NCBI RefSeq assembly: GCF_903969135.1
Contig: NZ_LR824569.1
Coordinates: forward strand, 2,687,001 to 2,751,000
Length of the DNA stretch: 64,000 bases
From: Chryseobacterium sp. JV274
Lineage (GTDB): Bacteria > Bacteroidota > Bacteroidia > Flavobacteriales > Weeksellaceae
Reading direction: 5' to 3'
This document shows positions 33,603 to 44,037 of this stretch, piece by piece. A model generated the notes under the pieces. It did no database searches and was not told where the DNA came from. It worked only from the letters and a program-made list of their open reading frames with translations. Made by a program: the position numbers and the translations under genes. Numbering within the stretch: the stretch's first letter is position 1; every line of letters starts with the position of its first letter.

Positions 33603-35870
33603 ATGACTTTTGATATTGATATGATCAAAAAGGTGTACGAGCGTTACCCGGAAAGAATTGCTGCAGCAAGACAAACCGTAGGAAAACCTCTTACCCTTTC
33701 AGAAAAAATCCTTTACACCCACCTTTGGGAAGGAAATGCTACACAGGCTTATGAAAGAGGAAACTCTTATGTAGACTTCGCTCCAGACAGAGTAGCAATG
33801 CAGGATGCCACTGCACAGATGGCGCTTTTACAGTTCATGCAGGCAGGAAAAACTAAAGTTGCCGTTCCTTCCACAGCTCACGCGGATCACCTGATACAGG
33901 CAAAAGTAGGAGCTGATAAAGATTTACAGGAAGGAATCAACAAAAACTCTGAGGTATTCAACTTTCTAAGTTCTGTATGTGATAAATACGGAATCGGATT
34001 CTGGAAACCGGGAGCAGGTATCATTCACCAGGTTGTACTGGAAAATTATGCCTTCCCTGGAGGGATGATGATTGGGACAGATTCACACACTGTAAATGCA
34101 GGAGGACTGGGAATGGTAGCAATAGGTGTTGGTGGTGCTGATGCGGTAGACGTAATGGCAGGAATGGCCTGGGAGCTTAAAATGCCTAAACTTATCGGGG
34201 TAAAATTAACCGGTAAAATGAGCGGATGGACTTCTGCAAAAGATGTTATTCTGAAAGTAGCAGGAATCCTTACCGTAAAAGGAGGAACCGGATGCATCGT
34301 AGAATATTTCGGTGAAGGGGCAGAATCTCTTTCTGCAACAGGTAAAGGTACAATCTGTAACATGGGTGCTGAAATTGGGGCTACAACTTCTACTTTCGGA
34401 TACGATGATTCTATGAGAAGATATCTTGCTGCTACCGGAAGACAGGATGTAGTGGATGCTGCGGATAAAATTGCTGAGCATTTAACAGGAGATGCAGAAG
34501 TTTATGCAAACCCTGAACAATATTTCGACCAGTTAATAGAAATCAACCTTTCTGAACTGACGCCTCACTTAAACGGACCTTTCACTCCGGATCTGGCAAC
34601 TCCGGTTGCAGAATTCAGAGCTAAAGCTGAAGCTAACGGATGGCCTTTGGAAGTTGAATGGGCACTTATCGGTTCTTGTACCAACTCTTCTTATGAAGAT
34701 TTATCAAGAGCTGCTTCCATTGTAGAAGATGCCGTATCAAAAGGTGTAAAACCTAAAGCCATCTTAGGAATCAACCCGGGTTCTGAACAGGTAAAATTTA
34801 CAGCAGAAAGAGACGGATTCTTAGATTCTTTCAGGAAATTTGAAAACGCAAGAATCTTTACCAACGCTTGTGGACCATGTATTGGACAATGGGACAGAGA
34901 AGGTGCTGAAAAAGGAGAGAAAAACTCTATTATTCACTCTTTCAACAGAAACTTCGCCAAAAGAGCTGATGGTAACCCAAATACCCATGCATTTGTAGCC
35001 TCTCCTGAAATGGTAGCTGCTGTTGCGATCTCAGGCAGACTAGATTTTAACCCGATTACAGATACTTTAACTAACGAAGCAGGCGAGCAGGTAAAACTTG
35101 ACGAACCTAAAGGCTATGAACTTCCTTCAAAAGGATTTGCGGTAGATGATAATGGATATCAGGCTCCATCTGAAGATGGTTCCAGTGTTGTTGTGAATGT
35201 AAGTCCTACTTCAGACAGACTTCAGTTATTAGAAGAATTCCCGGCTTGGGATGGTAAAAACATTGAAGGAGCTAAGGTATTGATCAAAGCTTTCGGAAAA
35301 TGTACTACTGACCACATTTCTATGGCCGGACCATGGTTGAAGTACAGAGGTCACTTAGATAATATCTCAAACAACATGTTGATCGGAGCTGTAAATGCTT
35401 ACAACATGGAAACCAATAAAGTTAAAAATGAAATAACCGGTGAATACGGTGAGGTTCCGGCTGTACAGAGAGCTTACAAAGCGGCAGGCGTTCCAACAAT
35501 CGTTGTAGGAGACCAGAACTACGGTGAAGGTTCTTCAAGAGAACACGCTGCCATGGAACCTAGACACCTTGGTGTGAAAGCTGTATTGGTAAAATCATTC
35601 GCGAGAATCCATGAAACCAACCTTAAAAAACAAGGTATGCTTGGAATCACTTTCGCTAATGAAGCTGATTATGATAAAATCAAGGAAGATGATACAGTTA
35701 ACTTCTTAGATCTTGACCAGTTTGCTCCAGGAAAACAGTTGACTTTAGAATTCGTTCATGCTGACGGAACTAAAGATATCATCATGGCAAACCATACTTA
35801 TAACAATCAGCAGATTGAGTGGTTTAAAGCGGGTTCTGCACTGAACCTAATCAAACAACAGGAAAAATAA
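33603..35870 (+). CDS. acnA: Aconitate hydratase A (mitochondrial-type)
   Basis: 755 residues from [19 protein letters not shown], the conserved start of mitochondrial-type aconitases; 28 extra in-frame codons upstream look non-coding. Cluster ligands are C359 ([14 protein letters not shown]) and C423/C426 ([12 protein letters not shown]). The swivel domain at the C-terminus has [19 protein letters not shown]. Converts citrate to isocitrate in the TCA cycle. Having acnA directly after acnB gives two unrelated-architecture enzymes for one step. A terminator follows. Confidence 0.95.
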   Translation: MTFDIDMIKKVYERYPERIAAARQTVGKPLTLSEKILYTHLWEGNATQAYERGNSYVDFAPDRVAMQDATAQMALLQFMQAGKTKVAVPSTAHADHLIQAKVGADKDLQEGINKNSEVFNFLSSVCDKYGIGFWKPGAGIIHQVVLENYAFPGGMMIGTDSHTVNAGGLGMVAIGVGGADAVDVMAGMAWELKMPKLIGVKLTGKMSGWTSAKDVILKVAGILTVKGGTGCIVEYFGEGAESLSATGKGTICNMGAEIGATTSTFGYDDSMRRYLAATGRQDVVDAADKIAEHLTGDAEVYANPEQYFDQLIEINLSELTPHLNGPFTPDLATPVAEFRAKAEANGWPLEVEWALIGSCTNSSYEDLSRAASIVEDAVSKGVKPKAILGINPGSEQVKFTAERDGFLDSFRKFENARIFTNACGPCIGQWDREGAEKGEKNSIIHSFNRNFAKRADGNPNTHAFVASPEMVAAVAISGRLDFNPITDTLTNEAGEQVKLDEPKGYELPSKGFAVDDNGYQAPSEDGSSVVVNVSPTSDRLQLLEEFPAWDGKNIEGAKVLIKAFGKCTTDHISMAGPWLKYRGHLDNISNNMLIGAVNAYNMETNKVKNEITGEYGEVPAVQRAYKAAGVPTIVVGDQNYGEGSSREHAAMEPRHLGVKAVLVKSFARIHETNLKKQGMLGITFANEADYDKIKEDDTVNFLDLDQFAPGKQLTLEFVHADGTKDIIMANHTYNNQQIEWFKAGSALNLIKQQEK

Positions 35871-35896
35871 AATTAATTGTTAGATTAATTAATATA

Positions 35897-35926
35897 AAGG
35901 CGGCTTCAATTGAAGTCGTCTTTTTT
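35897..35926 (+). terminator. Intrinsic terminator of acnA
   Basis: GGCGGCTTC and GAAGTCGTC pair over 9 bp (two G-U) around an AATT loop, followed by TTTTTT. Confidence 0.8.
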
Positions 35927-35950
35927 ATTTTCATACCAAAAATTCCTGCC

Positions 35951-36021
35951 AATAAATTCAATAGGAGCGGACTTTAGTCCGCTTTTAAAATTATAAAATA
36001 CATCTGGCTTTAGCCAAAACT
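35951..36021. repeat. Interspersed intergenic repeat, inverted full-length copy
   Basis: AATAAATTCAATAGGA, then the 16-bp palindrome GCGGACTTTAGTCCGC (35967-35982), a spacer, and GGCTTTAGCC (36006-36015). Read on the minus strand, the order matches the copies at 724 and 6687 (GGCTAAAGCC ... CTATTGAATTT). This is the most complete copy. Confidence 0.65.
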
Positions 36022-36031
36022 TACAATTTTC

Positions 36032-36709
36032 TTACTTTAATCTATCCAGAAGATTTGTTCTATAGCTTTCCCCGATAGGAATTTCAAACTCAGGAAGAAC
36101 AACTTTTTTTGCCCCAATACTTTTGATTTTATCCAAATTGACAATGAAAGATTTATGAATCCGTACAAATTTTTCAGAAAGCTGACTTTCCATTGATTTA
36201 AGAGTATCCAGAACAATAAACTCATCATTTTCTGTCCGGATATTGACGTAGTCCTTGATACTTTCTACGTATAAAATCTCATGAAAGCCGATACGATGCC
36301 TTTGTCCGGAGGATTTCACAAAGAAATGGGTGCTTTCTTCCTGTGGAAAAGAAAACCGCTCCTGAGCTTTTAATACACTCTTTTGAAACCTTTCAAAGGA
36401 GATAGGCTTCAGAAGATAATCCACAACGTTATGTTCATATCCTTCCAACGCATATTCCGAATACGCTGTAGTCAGAATATACTTTTGATCAGGTCCAACA
36501 ATCTTCATAAAATTGATTCCCGTAAGCTCCGGCATCTGAATATCCAGAAAGATGAGATCCGAATCGTTTTTCTGCAGATATTCTAAAGCCAGAATTGGAT
36601 TCTCTGTAGAGAAAACCAGTTCAAGAAAAGGAATTTTCTCTACATAATGCTCCAGCAAAGAGATTGCCAGCGGCTCATCATCAACGATAATACATTTTAT
36701 CTTATTCAT
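36032..36709 (-). CDS. LytTR-family response regulator
   Basis: About 225 residues from the ATG at 36709 (MNKIKCIIVDDEPLAISLL). The receiver domain has D-D-E near residue 10 and the phospho-acceptor Asp in DLIFLDIQMPELTG. The LytTR DNA-binding domain (about 125-225) contains FHEILYVESIKDYVNIRT and LSEKFVRIHKSFIVNLDKI. Its start overlaps the end of the kinase gene by 8 bp (ATGAATAA). The divergent outer-membrane gene at 37913 is a plausible target. Confidence 0.92.
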   Translation of the reverse strand: MNKIKCIIVDDEPLAISLLEHYVEKIPFLELVFSTENPILALEYLQKNDSDLIFLDIQMPELTGINFMKIVGPDQKYILTTAYSEYALEGYEHNVVDYLLKPISFERFQKSVLKAQERFSFPQEESTHFFVKSSGQRHRIGFHEILYVESIKDYVNIRTENDEFIVLDTLKSMESQLSEKFVRIHKSFIVNLDKIKSIGAKKVVLPEFEIPIGESYRTNLLDRLK

Positions 36710-37721
36710 GCCGTAAATCAATTTTTAAATCTACAATAAATTCCGTTTCTGAATTTTTGATCTCAAGCTGATGTTTAGGATAAAGGATTTCCAGTCTTTT
36801 TTTCACATTCTGAATACCTATTCCAGACACGGTATCTTTCATTTTCTGTGTTTTAAAATTTAAAAGATAAAAATGCAGAATCTTATCATGATCAGAGATT
36901 TTCATTTCAAAACCTTTATCACGAAAATCACCATGTTTGAAAGCATTCTCAACAAAAGGAACCAACAGCATCGGTGAAATTTTAAGTTGTGGATACTGAA
37001 TATCTTTTTCTATATTCAACAGTTCAGGATTTCTGATTCTAAGCTTTTCCAGTGCAATTAAACTGTCAATATATCCAATTTCCTTATCCAGAGAAATCGA
37101 GTCTTTTTCTAGATCTTTTGTACTGTACCTCAGTAATTGGCCAAGTTCCTCAATGGCAGGAAGTGCTTTATCTGATTTTTGATATACGAGAGAATAGATA
37201 TTATTCAATGAATTAAAAATAAAATGAGGATTGATCTGGGTTTTCAACGCCTGAAGTTCTGCCTGTTTTTTTTCAATCAAAAGCTGCTTTTTGTCATTTT
37301 CGGCAACACCATATTTCTCTACGATCCACAGGATTCCTGCAATGAAAACAGTCAATGATGCATTGTAGATATTATCCGTCAAATAATATAAAAGTCCGGT
37401 ATCTTTATTATAATTTCTAAATCCAAGGGTAATAGGAAGCAGCACTTCTTCTATTCCATACCGAATTACACCAAAGCTTAAAATAGAGATCAAAAAAACT
37501 AAAACGGCAGAATAAAGTTTCTCCAGATTTAATACTTTCGGAATAATAACCAGATACAAAAGATAAAAAGTAGAGATTTCTGTAATAAAATAAGTAAAGT
37601 TCAGCACATATGATTCAAATCCTCTCCGCTCAGGAAAAAAGAAATAAGGTGTAATGTTGTTTCCTATAAAATTGAAACTCCAATAAAAAATCTGAAGCCA
37701 GATAATTTGCTTTTTATTCAT
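36702..37721 (-). CDS. LytS/YehU-type sensor histidine kinase
   Basis: About 339 residues from the ATG at 37721 (MNKKQIIWLQIFYWSF). Four membrane helices in the first 145 residues, with no large periplasmic domain. The His_kinase motif LKTQINPHFIFNSLNNIYSL has the phosphorylated His in NPHFIFNSL. A GHKL ATPase tail has VPFVENAFKHGDFRDKG and SGIGIQNVKKRLEILY. Partner of the LytTR regulator encoded with overlap just downstream. Ligand unknown. Confidence 0.9.
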   Translation of the reverse strand: MNKKQIIWLQIFYWSFNFIGNNITPYFFFPERRGFESYVLNFTYFITEISTFYLLYLVIIPKVLNLEKLYSAVLVFLISILSFGVIRYGIEEVLLPITLGFRNYNKDTGLLYYLTDNIYNASLTVFIAGILWIVEKYGVAENDKKQLLIEKKQAELQALKTQINPHFIFNSLNNIYSLVYQKSDKALPAIEELGQLLRYSTKDLEKDSISLDKEIGYIDSLIALEKLRIRNPELLNIEKDIQYPQLKISPMLLVPFVENAFKHGDFRDKGFEMKISDHDKILHFYLLNFKTQKMKDTVSGIGIQNVKKRLEILYPKHQLEIKNSETEFIVDLKIDLRHE

Positions 37722-37912
37722 ATTCAAATATAATTCTATACCCCCACAATTCATCAACCCTTTTCGATAAAAACCTGTTTTTTTCCGACGAAACTATTTT
37801 GACATGTATAATCTCAGGCTTCATCTAAATGCTATTTCCAATGGAAGGCTCTTCCTATACTTTTGTCAGAGAAATTCAACATAAAGATCATTTAATCTGT
37901 CATTACTAACCT

Positions 37913-40036
37913 ATGAAAAAGCATCTTTTATTTATAACCGCCCTTGCTTGTTCTTTCACAACAGCACAAACAAAAGACACTGCTAACGTCAACAAAATTG
38001 AGGCAGTAACGATGAATGGCAAAAAAATTCTGGTAGAGCGTAAAGTGGACCGCCTGGTTTATAATGTTCAGAATTCTATGCTTTCACAGGGAAGTTCGGG
38101 AACCGAGGTCTTAGCCGGCACTCCTTTATTACAGGTGGATGAAAATAAAGGTCTTCTTTCTATTGCCGGAAAAAACGGAGTTTCTGTGATGGTGAATGAC
38201 AGGATGCTGAATCTTTCCGGATCTGAACTGATTAATTATCTGAGAAATCTTCGTTCTGAAAATATATTGAAAATAGAAGTGATCACCACTCCACCCGCCA
38301 AATATGAAGCACAGGGAAATAGCGGAATCATTAATATTGTCCTTAAAAAGAATCAGAATCTTGGATGGAACGGTTATCTGACGACCAGTTATACTCAAAA
38401 AACATATGCCGGCTTCAGCAGTGTGGCAGGAGTGAATTATCAGAATGAAAAAATAAAAGCCTCCGTAAAAGTAATGGGCTATGACGGAGATAAAAGATCA
38501 GTAGAAAAATATAATATTATTGGCCAAAGTTCTTCTGTCAGCAAGGATGACAGAAGGGATATGAATGACGGGCTCGGTCTGAATGCCAATTTTGATTATT
38601 CGCTTTCTAAAAATTCCAATATCGGATTGGTATACGATATTACAAAAGGGCATACGAATATGGATATCACTTCAACACAAAGTTACTTTACAGATGGTAC
38701 GCCTACTTTACAAACAGAGACGAATTCAAAGCATCGTTCTCCTTTTACAACCCAAATGCTTAATCTGTATTTTGACCAGAAATTTGGAGAGCATAAGCTA
38801 AGTTTCGGAGCCAATTATTATGGAAATTTACCTGATACGGAAGTTAATTTTACAACAAGAAATGTCAGCAGCAACGCAACACAGGTCGTGAGAAATCTTT
38901 CTTCGGTAGATTATAAGATCTATTCCGGACAGGCTGACTTAACTTTAAATTTCAAAAAAATTCAGTTAGAAACCGGTACGAAATACAGCCAGTTTTCCAA
39001 TAATTCGGATATTGGATATTTTAATTTCATCAATGGAAATTATATCACAGATCCTGCAAAGAGCAATCTTTTTGATTATAACGAAAAGAATTATGCAGCT
39101 TATATCAGTGCCAGTAAAGATTTTGGTGAAAAATGGTCTGTAAAGGCAGGACTCCGTTATGAATATTCACAAACCAGCGGTTTCTCCCTTACTACACAGT
39201 CAAAATCTGAGAATAATTACGGAAAGTTTTTCCCGACAGCTTATTTATCTTATAAAGCCAATGAAAATAATCAGTTCAGCATTAATTATTCCCGAAGAAT
39301 CAACCGTCCTTATTTCCGGGCTTTAGATCCGTTCCGATGGTATTCCAATCCTAATACATATTATTCCGGAAATCCAAGCCTGCAACCCTCTTTTAATCAT
39401 AATATTGAGTTCAATTATATTTTTAAAAGTAAATTTTCTGCGAATCTTTATTACCAGAGAACTACGAATAATTTTGACCAGATTTCATTCCTGAACGGCA
39501 TTGACCTTACCAGTACCTATGAAAATTATTATAATCAGAACGTGTACGGGATCAATTTCAATTACACAGATACGTTTTTCAAAATCTGGGAAAGTAATAT
39601 CTCAACTTCGTTCAGTTACAATGAGACCCAGATTACAAGATTCAATCTGATTCCTAAAAACGGACAGTCATTTTATTATTCCCTCAACAATACTTTTCAG
39701 CTGAATAAGGCGAAAACATTCATGCTGTTTGTCAACTACTGGCAGAATCTGCCTTCACGTGACGGATATATTGCAGCAAAAAACAGAGCAAGCATTGATG
39801 CAGGAGTAAAGATGAGTTTTGCGAAAAAGGCTCTTCAGGTCAACCTTTCGGTGAGTGATATTTTCAGGCAGTCTGGTTTTAAGGCAGATATGTATTTCAC
39901 AGATAATACACAGTCATTCAACAACTATTGGGATGCCAGAAGACTGGCACTCAGCATCACTTACAATTTTGGAAATCAGAAAGTAAAATCTAATAAAAGA
40001 GTGGTGGATTTTGAAGAGAAAAACCGTGCTCAATAA
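37913..40036 (+). CDS. Outer-membrane beta-barrel protein (OMP_b-brl_3 family)
   Basis: 707 residues. Signal peptide MKKHLLFITALACSFTTAQ. A short plug-like domain (about 40-145: GVSVMVNDRMLNLSGSELIN, IEVITTPPAKYEAQGNSGII) precedes a large barrel with many aromatic beta-strands. The architecture is like TonB-dependent receptors, but the plug is of the OMP_b-brl_3 kind. Divergent from the LytS/LytT-type pair, and followed 24 bp later by a DUF5694 gene, probably in one transcript. Substrate unknown. Confidence 0.85.
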   Translation: MKKHLLFITALACSFTTAQTKDTANVNKIEAVTMNGKKILVERKVDRLVYNVQNSMLSQGSSGTEVLAGTPLLQVDENKGLLSIAGKNGVSVMVNDRMLNLSGSELINYLRNLRSENILKIEVITTPPAKYEAQGNSGIINIVLKKNQNLGWNGYLTTSYTQKTYAGFSSVAGVNYQNEKIKASVKVMGYDGDKRSVEKYNIIGQSSSVSKDDRRDMNDGLGLNANFDYSLSKNSNIGLVYDITKGHTNMDITSTQSYFTDGTPTLQTETNSKHRSPFTTQMLNLYFDQKFGEHKLSFGANYYGNLPDTEVNFTTRNVSSNATQVVRNLSSVDYKIYSGQADLTLNFKKIQLETGTKYSQFSNNSDIGYFNFINGNYITDPAKSNLFDYNEKNYAAYISASKDFGEKWSVKAGLRYEYSQTSGFSLTTQSKSENNYGKFFPTAYLSYKANENNQFSINYSRRINRPYFRALDPFRWYSNPNTYYSGNPSLQPSFNHNIEFNYIFKSKFSANLYYQRTTNNFDQISFLNGIDLTSTYENYYNQNVYGINFNYTDTFFKIWESNISTSFSYNETQITRFNLIPKNGQSFYYSLNNTFQLNKAKTFMLFVNYWQNLPSRDGYIAAKNRASIDAGVKMSFAKKALQVNLSVSDIFRQSGFKADMYFTDNTQSFNNYWDARRLALSITYNFGNQKVKSNKRVVDFEEKNRAQ

Positions 40037-40060
40037 TTTAATAACAAAAAAAATAAACCT

Positions 40061-40900
40061 ATGAAAACCTTCATTTATATTCTTCTACTATGCATTCCCA
40101 CATTCTTTTTTGCTCAAAAGAAGCCTTCGGACTATTTCAAAAATCCAAAAACCAAAGTCCTTGTTGTAGGGTCTTTCCACTTTGACTATCCTAATCTTGA
40201 TGCTCATACAACCAATAAGGAAGATCAGATAGATGTTCTTTCACCTAAAACTGCAAAGGAAGTTACTGAACTTGTAGAATATATCAAGAAATTTAAACCT
40301 ACTAAGATTGCTATTGAAGCCTGGCCAAACTGGAATGCAAACCAAAAACTGAAGGAGTATGGTGAGGGAAAACACAGAGAAGAAAGAGACGAACGCTATC
40401 AGCTTGCTATGCGCATCGCCAATGAACTTAAAGTCAACGAACTGTTCAGTATAGATGCAGAATCTATCTGGAATGATCTCCAGACAAAATTTGGGAAAAC
40501 AGATTCTACATTTTTTAATAACCTCAGCAAAGATTATGATTTTAAAAGTGATGATGCAATTTCCCAACAGTTTATCAGCTTCTTCAAGAGTTCTGAACCT
40601 AAAAATTTCAAATCACTTTTAGACACATTTACCTACATGAATTCTAAAGAAAGTCATCAGTATGGATATGGAGCTTACCTGAGTGGAGATTTTACACTTA
40701 GAGAATTTGATGGAGCAGATATGCTTGCCTTGTATTGGTACAGCAGAAATCTGAGAATGTTCCGCAATATTCAGAAGATTCCTCACAACAGTGAAGACAG
40801 AATTCTTGTGATAGCCGGAAATGGCCATGCAGCAGTACTAAGACAGCTTTTCTCTTCTTCCGCCGAATATGATTTTATTGAATTTTATTCACTGAAATAA
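40061..40900 (+). CDS. Exported DUF5694 protein
   Basis: 279 residues. Signal peptide MKTFIYILLLCIPTFFFAQ. The mature protein starts with KVLVVGSFHFDYPNLDAH and has FKPTKIAIEAWPN, then DRILVIAGNGHAAVLRQLF near the C-terminus. This layout (GxxHF...IAIE...GxGH) is that of DUF5694, and resembles TraB/GumN proteins with possible metal-binding His/Glu. The function is unknown. It follows the outer-membrane barrel gene and probably shares its promoter. Confidence 0.8.
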   Translation: MKTFIYILLLCIPTFFFAQKKPSDYFKNPKTKVLVVGSFHFDYPNLDAHTTNKEDQIDVLSPKTAKEVTELVEYIKKFKPTKIAIEAWPNWNANQKLKEYGEGKHREERDERYQLAMRIANELKVNELFSIDAESIWNDLQTKFGKTDSTFFNNLSKDYDFKSDDAISQQFISFFKSSEPKNFKSLLDTFTYMNSKESHQYGYGAYLSGDFTLREFDGADMLALYWYSRNLRMFRNIQKIPHNSEDRILVIAGNGHAAVLRQLFSSSAEYDFIEFYSLK

Positions 40901-40960
40901 ATAAAATTAGAATAATCACCCTAATAGATAATTCATTCTTTATGGTGTAATAGAATATAA

Positions 40961-40987
40961 AAAAACAGAGATATCTTCTCTGTTTTT
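40961..40987. terminator. Bidirectional intrinsic terminator
   Basis: AAAAACAGAGA and TCTCTGTTTTT form a perfect 11-bp stem with a 5-nt loop, T-rich on both strands. It separates the DUF5694 gene and the convergent TonB receptor gene. Confidence 0.85.
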
Positions 40988-41013
40988 TTATTAAATTTTC
41001 TAAGCTTTATTTA

Positions 41014-43758
41014 TTAGAATCTGAATTCAATTCTTGCAAATAAGAACCTTCCACCAATACCATACTGAGAAACCTGTCTTGAATATACAAACTGGTTATC
41101 AGCTGTTAATGAATTTATATTCGGGCTTTTAGAAGGCAGTATATTCAATATATTATTGCTCCCGATAGTTGCTGAAATATTTTTATTAAAATCATATCCT
41201 ACAGATAAATCAGTTATCAAACGATTATTAAGAATGAAGTGCTCTGTACTTCCTGTTACTCCGTCAAAATTAGCATCTAAAACATCGGCATCTGTCACTT
41301 TACCGAAGAAAGAATTACGCAGCAGGAAAGTAAATCCGGAAACTCTTAACGTATTGGATAAGGTAGCTTTTACACGTGGTACAGCTTCTTCAAAATATAC
41401 TCTGTTCGGTTCTGAGAAATAATTATCAATCTGGCTTACTAATTTAGGTGACGCATGGATATCTCCGATTCTTTTGGTCTGATTAAGATTAAGGCCGAAG
41501 TTATTCTCCAAAGAAATCCCTGATGAGATTTTTGAATTCTGAGAAATGGTAATATCCAGCCCTTTCGTCTGAGAGTCCACCGCATTGGCAAAAAAATTGG
41601 CAGCACTTGCCCTTGCAAGATCAAAAGCGTCCTGAAGAACTGCCTGATCCGAACCTGGGGTAAAATTACCATTAGGGCGGAAAAAAAGATCTGTCAATAC
41701 TACTCTGTCCTTAATCTTTATTAAATAAGCATCTGCTGTGAAAGTCAGGCTTAATGACGGAATCTTCCATGTAATTCCTGTGCTGTAGGATTGTGAGGTT
41801 TCCTGTTTCAATTTTGGAATACCCAATGCCTGTGCTGCTTCAGAATTGTTTCTGAAAGTACCTACCTGTGTAGTTTTTCCCTGTTGAATCAGTGTAGAAG
41901 TAGAACTATAATAGATTTGTGCTAAAGATGGTGCTCTAAACCCCGTAGAAACAGCACCTCTCCAGTTTAGATTGGGAGCCAGCTTTACATTGGTTGCCAG
42001 CTTATAATTGAATGTAGATCCGAAGTCTGAATAATTCTCATATCGTAAAGCTCCTTCCAGCAGCCATCCGTCAGTAACCTCCAGCTCTGCATCTGCATAA
42101 GCCGCAATACTGTTTCTGTTTCCGGAGACTGCATTTTCCGGACTAAACCCTGGAAAAACCTGAGCTCCGGCCGGTCTTATATTTCCAAAGAAATCGGTTA
42201 CTTTTTCATTTTCAGGGGTTTTAGCGGTTACCACACGTCCATAAATATCATAAGAAGCATAAGAATTTTCTTTTCCAACATTTACTTTATAGTTTTCGTG
42301 TCTGTATTCACCTCCAAATGCAATGTTCAATCCTTTCAGGACATCATATTTTTTGGAAAAGTCAAGATTGATGGTATTTTGTGAAAACTCAGAGCCTCCG
42401 GCATCAAAAGTTCTTGGAGAACTGTCTGTAAGTGATGCATTAAAGGTATTTACCACCCCAAAACTGAAGACGTTTTTCCCGAATGTATTACTGAAGTCCA
42501 CATTCCAGCCATTCCATTTCCCTTTAATTCCTGCAGCGAGAGAATAATCATTTACGGTTGCTTCAATCTGAGGAAGATATCCGTTGGGAGTCACTGCATT
42601 GATGTTTCTTTCAGTATTAGGAAGTCTGTAAAATCCTCCGGCATTTCCAAGGCGGTAGCTGTAACCTCCAAATGAGTAAACCTTCCATTCCTCATTAACA
42701 GGAATTTCAGAATTAAAGAAGAGCTGTCCGGATTGCAGCTTAGACTGTCCTGCTCTCAGACTGAAATCTTTTCTCTCTAATCCTCTGTAATTAAGTTCCT
42801 GGGAGGTAAAATCTTTACCTAATAATTTTTGAAGGTCCGAAATACTATTTGCTCCCGAAATCTGAGACTGAAAATCCGGTGCAAAATATCCAACCTTACC
42901 TGCATATTGTTTAATTGTATTGATAATCTGCTGAGTATTGGAAGTATTGGTAATATTTTTATACAACCCATCAATATTCACTCCATCCTGTAATGCTCTG
43001 TAATTAATGGCATTATAGGCATTGAAAATATCTCCTTCTCTTACTCCGGCTCTGGAATAAGGGTCGCGGTATTGGGCAGAACCTGTAACGTTAAAAAATC
43101 CGGTCTGTCCAATTTTAGCTCCATAATTAAGGTCTACAGAAATGGTCTGTCCATCCACTCCTCCGGAGAAATTATTGGCAACAGGTGAAGCATATCCACC
43201 TAAAAACACCTGTCCGGAAAGCCCCAATCTTTTTTTCAATCCAAGGTTAACGACTCCAGCAATGGCATCAGAACCATATTGGGCAGAAGCTCCATCTCTT
43301 AAAACCTCAATTTTTTCTAAAGCAAAAGCTGGAATAGCATTAAGATCGGTTCCCACAGATCCTCTTCCCGGTGTGAGGGTAACATTAATCAATGAAGACT
43401 GGTATCTTCTTTTTCCATTGAGTAAAACTAAAACCTGATCCGGACCTAAACCTCTTAAAAGAGCAGGATCTACAAAGTCAGTTCCATCGTTAACCGTGTG
43501 AGAAGTGGATGAAAATGAGGGTACAATATAATTTAAGGCCTGGCTGATACTATTAGTCGGGCTCTGTTTTAAAATTTTTGATATATTAATGATGTCTACC
43601 GGAACAGGTGTATCTGTCAATGATCTTCCGGAACCTCTTGATCCAAGGATGACTACATCTTCTATTTTCTTAGATTGTAACGTGTCCGTCTGTGCGTAAT
43701 AAAATGTAGAAATAAGCGCAATAGAAGGAACAAATATTTTTTTCTTGAAATTATGCAT
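41014..43758 (-). CDS. TonB-dependent receptor with long structured leader
   Basis: 914 residues. Signal peptide ending at STFYYAQ (about 22). Plug (about 45-165) with LLRGLGPDQVLVLLNGKRR and IEVLRDGASAQYGSDAIAGV, then a large barrel ending in an aromatic beta-signal (GGRFLFARIEFRF). No N-terminal carboxypeptidase-like domain or SusD partner. The substrate cannot be read from the protein. The roughly 400-nt leader with a riboswitch-like 5' part suggests metabolite control, so a vitamin, metal or amino-acid derivative is more likely than glycan. It converges on the DUF5694 gene. Confidence 0.9.
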   Translation of the reverse strand: MHNFKKKIFVPSIALISTFYYAQTDTLQSKKIEDVVILGSRGSGRSLTDTPVPVDIINISKILKQSPTNSISQALNYIVPSFSSTSHTVNDGTDFVDPALLRGLGPDQVLVLLNGKRRYQSSLINVTLTPGRGSVGTDLNAIPAFALEKIEVLRDGASAQYGSDAIAGVVNLGLKKRLGLSGQVFLGGYASPVANNFSGGVDGQTISVDLNYGAKIGQTGFFNVTGSAQYRDPYSRAGVREGDIFNAYNAINYRALQDGVNIDGLYKNITNTSNTQQIINTIKQYAGKVGYFAPDFQSQISGANSISDLQKLLGKDFTSQELNYRGLERKDFSLRAGQSKLQSGQLFFNSEIPVNEEWKVYSFGGYSYRLGNAGGFYRLPNTERNINAVTPNGYLPQIEATVNDYSLAAGIKGKWNGWNVDFSNTFGKNVFSFGVVNTFNASLTDSSPRTFDAGGSEFSQNTINLDFSKKYDVLKGLNIAFGGEYRHENYKVNVGKENSYASYDIYGRVVTAKTPENEKVTDFFGNIRPAGAQVFPGFSPENAVSGNRNSIAAYADAELEVTDGWLLEGALRYENYSDFGSTFNYKLATNVKLAPNLNWRGAVSTGFRAPSLAQIYYSSTSTLIQQGKTTQVGTFRNNSEAAQALGIPKLKQETSQSYSTGITWKIPSLSLTFTADAYLIKIKDRVVLTDLFFRPNGNFTPGSDQAVLQDAFDLARASAANFFANAVDSQTKGLDITISQNSKISSGISLENNFGLNLNQTKRIGDIHASPKLVSQIDNYFSEPNRVYFEEAVPRVKATLSNTLRVSGFTFLLRNSFFGKVTDADVLDANFDGVTGSTEHFILNNRLITDLSVGYDFNKNISATIGSNNILNILPSKSPNINSLTADNQFVYSRQVSQYGIGGRFLFARIEFRF

Positions 43759-44037
43759 GTTATTTGTTGTTTACTTTTTGTTGTTAAAAATTGTTTTTTG
43801 AGCAATACAAATCCCGTATCCCTAAATTTTAAGGTTACATAAATGTTCGAAATGTTTGTATTATTTTTTAGAAATAGAAAAGGCTAGAAGCAACAACACA
43901 TGCGCATATAGAAATGGCATGAAAACATATGGGAATAATGAAGATTCACTTCATGATCCGAAGAATAAAAGATAACTGATGTAAGGAGATTTCCCTTGTC
44001 TTTAAACATTTGAATTTAACTTTAAAACAAAAATTCA

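Noticed and set aside
30500..35870. Tandem duplication of one aconitase gene
   Set aside because: AcnB and AcnA differ in domain order and motifs, so they are not a recent duplication.
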